Source: Dorea_D sp963559605
Lineage (GTDB): Bacteria > Bacillota > Clostridia > Lachnospirales > Lachnospiraceae
DNA length: 62,328 nt
Direction: 5' to 3'
Assembly: GCA_963559605.1 (NCBI GenBank)
Contig: CAUWLL010000014.1
Location: 1-62,328 of the forward strand
A program made the translations under genes and the position numbers. Shown here in pieces: positions 60,605-62,328 of the stretch. The notes below the pieces were generated by a model. It saw nothing but the letters and a program-made list of their open reading frames with translations. It had not been told where the DNA came from and searched no databases. The first letter of the stretch is position 1; every line of letters starts with the position of its first letter.

Positions 60605-60634
60605 CCACGTCCGTGGACAGTTTCTGGACAGTTT
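60605..60634. repeat. Possible attachment-site repeats next to the integrase gene
   Basis: A palindrome CCACG-TC-CGTGG (60605-60616) overlaps two direct TGGACAGTTT copies (60614-60623, 60625-60634), about 40 bases beyond the integrase stop. Clusters of short inverted and direct repeats of this kind are typical for core and arm sites of tyrosine recombinases. The boundary was not verified. Confidence 0.4.
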
Positions 60635-60675
60635 TTTCTAAAGAAATCCGCACACTTATATTTTCTTTTCATTTC

Positions 60676-61881
60676 TTAAATAATCGCTTGATATAAATTC
60701 TGTAATTTATCCATTTCTGCTTTTGCTTTATCATCTGTAACATGTGTATACAAATCCAATGTAATCGCAATCGAATAGTGTCCGAGAAATCCTTGTACCA
60801 CTTTTGCTTCAATGCCTGCTTCAAAACATCTTGTTGCAAAGGTATGCCGAAGTGCGTGTGGGTAGAAGTGCGGTATCGCTTCAAAACTTGTTTTATTCTT
60901 CTTAGCGATACACTCACGCTCTTTATTGATAGCCTTTTCTATCCCGTCTAACGTAACTTGAAATGCCCTCTCTGAAATCGGCTTTCCGTTCTTTCCTAAA
61001 AAGACAAGATGTTCAAATCCCTCTAAATTCCCCCATTCTTCGCACATCAACTGCATTTCTTTTAACTGGATTTTCTGGCGTTTCAATGCTTTATATACAC
61101 TTTCCTGCATAGGAATTATCCGTATACTGTTTTTTGTTTTCGGTGTTTGGTACTTAAACACATATTTCTTTGTTTCCATATCTTTGATATACACAAGCGT
61201 TTTATTGATAGATATTTCTCGTTTGCGAAAATCAATATCCGACCAAGTTAAGCCCCTTAACTCACCGCTGCGAAGCCCAGTTCCAAGCGCAACTTCTATC
61301 ATATTACTATGTAACCGTCCTTTTGCCTGTTCTATGACTTCGCGCTGTTCTTCCACCGTTAATACACGAATATCTTTTTTCTTTGTTTTCGGAACTTCTA
61401 CGCCTGCACACGGATTAAAAGATATAATACGGTTATGCACCGCATATTTGAACATTGCATTAAGAATGTTATATACGTCATGGATTGTTTTTGTACTAAA
61501 ATCTTTATCTGCCATATTTTGAAGAAGTCTCTCTATCAAAATCGGCGTGAAATCTGCCACTCGATATTTTCCAATCTGTTTTTCGATATATCGGCGGTAA
61601 AAATCATCATATCTAATCTGCGTACTTTCTTTTATACTCCGCTTCTTATGTGTATTGAGCCATATATCAAACCATGCGTTTAGAGTAATATTATCTCCCT
61701 TTCCCTTTATGCCATGTTTAACCTCATACCGCAAATCTTCCATTTCCTGTATCAGTTTTTTCAAATCAGTATTATCTCTTGTGTATATCTCGCCTTTATA
61801 TTGAAAACGTCCCCGATAACTTCCATTACTTCTTTGAATAATTCCGTCCGGCAACGCTTTCCCTTTTAAGTCCTTGCCCAA
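60676..61881 (-). CDS. Tyrosine-type site-specific integrase
   Basis: A 401-residue tyrosine recombinase. The N-terminal arm-binding part (NGSYRGRFQYKG) and SAM-like core-binding domain precede the catalytic domain with the R-H-R-Y set: GTGLRSGELRGL, HALRHTFATRC, LGHYSIAITLDLYTHV with the nucleophile Tyr. The start is TTG at 61879-61881, eight bases after AAAGGAG; upstream in-frame codons lack such a site. Followed upstream by an excisionase gene, in the order found in Tn916-like and other integrative elements. Confidence 0.92.
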   Translation of the reverse strand: MGKDLKGKALPDGIIQRSNGSYRGRFQYKGEIYTRDNTDLKKLIQEMEDLRYEVKHGIKGKGDNITLNAWFDIWLNTHKKRSIKESTQIRYDDFYRRYIEKQIGKYRVADFTPILIERLLQNMADKDFSTKTIHDVYNILNAMFKYAVHNRIISFNPCAGVEVPKTKKKDIRVLTVEEQREVIEQAKGRLHSNMIEVALGTGLRSGELRGLTWSDIDFRKREISINKTLVYIKDMETKKYVFKYQTPKTKNSIRIIPMQESVYKALKRQKIQLKEMQLMCEEWGNLEGFEHLVFLGKNGKPISERAFQVTLDGIEKAINKERECIAKKNKTSFEAIPHFYPHALRHTFATRCFEAGIEAKVVQGFLGHYSIAITLDLYTHVTDDKAKAEMDKLQNLYQAII

Positions 61882-61980
61882 TCTGCACGCTCCTTTCCGT
61901 GCAAGGACTGTCTGAATAATTCTGACAGTATTATACACCTGCTAATCTATCAATAGTCAATAGCATATAACTTTGATTAC

Positions 61981-62205
61981 CTACATTGCTATTACATCAT
62001 ATTTATTTGTTATGTTATGCCCCTCATTCTCCCGTAAAAAGCGGTCTAAAACTTCGGAACGTATCAAAATCTTATTTCCAATTCGTATTACAGGAATTTT
62101 CTGCCATGCAATCAATTTTCTCAAATTATTCCGCCCAATCCCCGTATACTCTGACGCTTCATTTACCGTCATTGCTGTTTTCTTCTGTCTGATACTTTCT
62201 GTCAA
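61981..62205 (-). CDS. Excisionase-type helix-turn-helix protein
   Basis: A 74-residue protein with a MerR/excisionase winged helix: TVNEASEYTGIGRNNLRKLIAWQKIPVIRIGNKILI. It aids excision of the element. The TTG at 62205 has AAAGGAG five bases upstream; an ATG at 62172 is an alternative start with no ribosome site. It overlaps the preceding gene. Confidence 0.85.
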   Translation of the reverse strand: MTESIRQKKTAMTVNEASEYTGIGRNNLRKLIAWQKIPVIRIGNKILIRSEVLDRFLRENEGHNITNKYDVIAM

Positions 62206-62328
62206 ATGCTCTCCTTTCTTCCTCCGCCAATCGAGAAGATTTTATATAATCATCATACAACTGCTTCTGTGTAATATTCATTTCTCCATTTTTTACAAGA
62301 TTGCCGATATAATCTCTTTTCTCTATCT
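62159..62328 (-). CDS. Partial gene of the integrative element (3' end only)
   Basis: An open frame enters from beyond the right edge and stops at TGA 62159-62161. The last 55 or so residues are hydrophilic and charged (LYDDYIKSSRLAEEERRAF). Its end overlaps the excisionase gene by 47 bases, as coupled genes of such elements do. Family not recognised. Confidence 0.5.
   Translation of the reverse strand, partial: IEKRDYIGNLVKNGEMNITQKQLYDDYIKSSRLAEEERRAFDRKYQTEENSNDGK

Larger units (their letters stand above)
60335..60675. other. Intergenic region between the Spo0A-like gene and the integrase
   Basis: No gene is seen in these 341 bases. They contain a hairpin with GNRA loop (TATCGGC-GAAA-GCCGATA, 60493-60510, flanked by AAAGT/ACTTT), a terminator (60552-60581), and inverted and direct repeats near the integrase stop. 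The chromosomal/element junction is probably here. Confidence 0.6.

Noticed and set aside
1..62328. tRNA and rRNA genes
   Set aside because: No cloverleaf with a TTCGA-type T-loop and CCA-ready stem, and no rRNA conserved segments were noticed on either strand. A tRNAscan-SE and Infernal run would settle it.

Overview
The window looks like a chromosomal segment of a low-to-moderate-GC, gut-type Firmicute, most likely a member of the Lachnospiraceae (Clostridia). The reasons are a V-type ATPase operon instead of F-type in this segment, YesM/YesN-type two-component regulation of sugar ABC transport, DUF6512, DUF1002 and DUF5107 proteins, a Spo0A effector domain, a B. subtilis-like holB-ricT-trmN6-rsmI block, and strong AGGAGG ribosome binding sites. 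No rRNA, tRNA or CRISPR array was seen. Most genes lie on the minus strand.

Layout. (1) 0.2-0.7 kb: small DUF6512 membrane protein. (2) 0.8-11.5 kb, minus strand: a sugar/polyol module. A YesN-like regulator, a YesM-like kinase and a tandem ABC-ATPase homologue that has lost its nucleotide-binding motifs form one operon. A terminator follows, then a RbsA/RbsC/RbsB importer, a zinc polyol dehydrogenase and a fused ATP-dependent dihydroxyacetone-type kinase. (3) 11.7-20.2 kb: nine-gene V-type ATPase operon in the order G/H-C-I-K-F-E-A-B-D. (4) 20.4-23.0 kb, plus strand: trmB, a thioredoxin-like protein and a secreted DUF1002 protein. (5) 23.0-28.6 kb, minus: CPBP membrane protein, glgB, and a 997-residue TPR / acidic-repeat / P-loop protein. 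(6) 28.6-29.7 kb: about 1 kb with no convincing gene. (7) 29.7-38.5 kb: bioY; an aconitase-family hydratase with a PucR/CdaR-type regulator; an ECF sigma factor with DUF4179 anti-sigma; DUF5107 protein; an orphan MsmK-type ATPase. (8) 38.6-45.5 kb: pgi, a PLP decarboxylase, a guanylate-kinase-like gene, holB, ricT, trmN6, rsmI. (9) 45.6-49.0 kb: unknown membrane protein, mtnN, xanthine/uracil permease.

(10) 49-52 kb is a scarred accessory patch. It holds a HipA-like kinase and a broken PD-(D/E)XK (Rpn-type) nuclease gene. TTCCGGACAA repeats lie on both sides of the broken gene's main body. Next comes queT behind a structured leader ending in a likely preQ1-I riboswitch, and a degenerate 22-bp tandem repeat that runs into the end of queT. 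(11) 52-59.8 kb: a large exported anchored protein, a methyltransferase, a large sensor kinase with OmpR-type regulator, and a GH25 muramidase. Two copies of a long palindrome with attached 22-bp units sit directly downstream of the exported-protein gene and of the kinase gene. (12) 60.0-62.3 kb: a stand-alone Spo0A DNA-binding domain, then the integrase/excisionase end of an integrative element that continues past the right edge.

Points I consider most worth following: the catalytically dead RbsA paralogue cotranscribed with a two-component system; the TPR/acidic-repeat/P-loop protein; the palindrome plus 22-bp repeat family; the preQ1-I candidate; and the free Spo0A effector domain.
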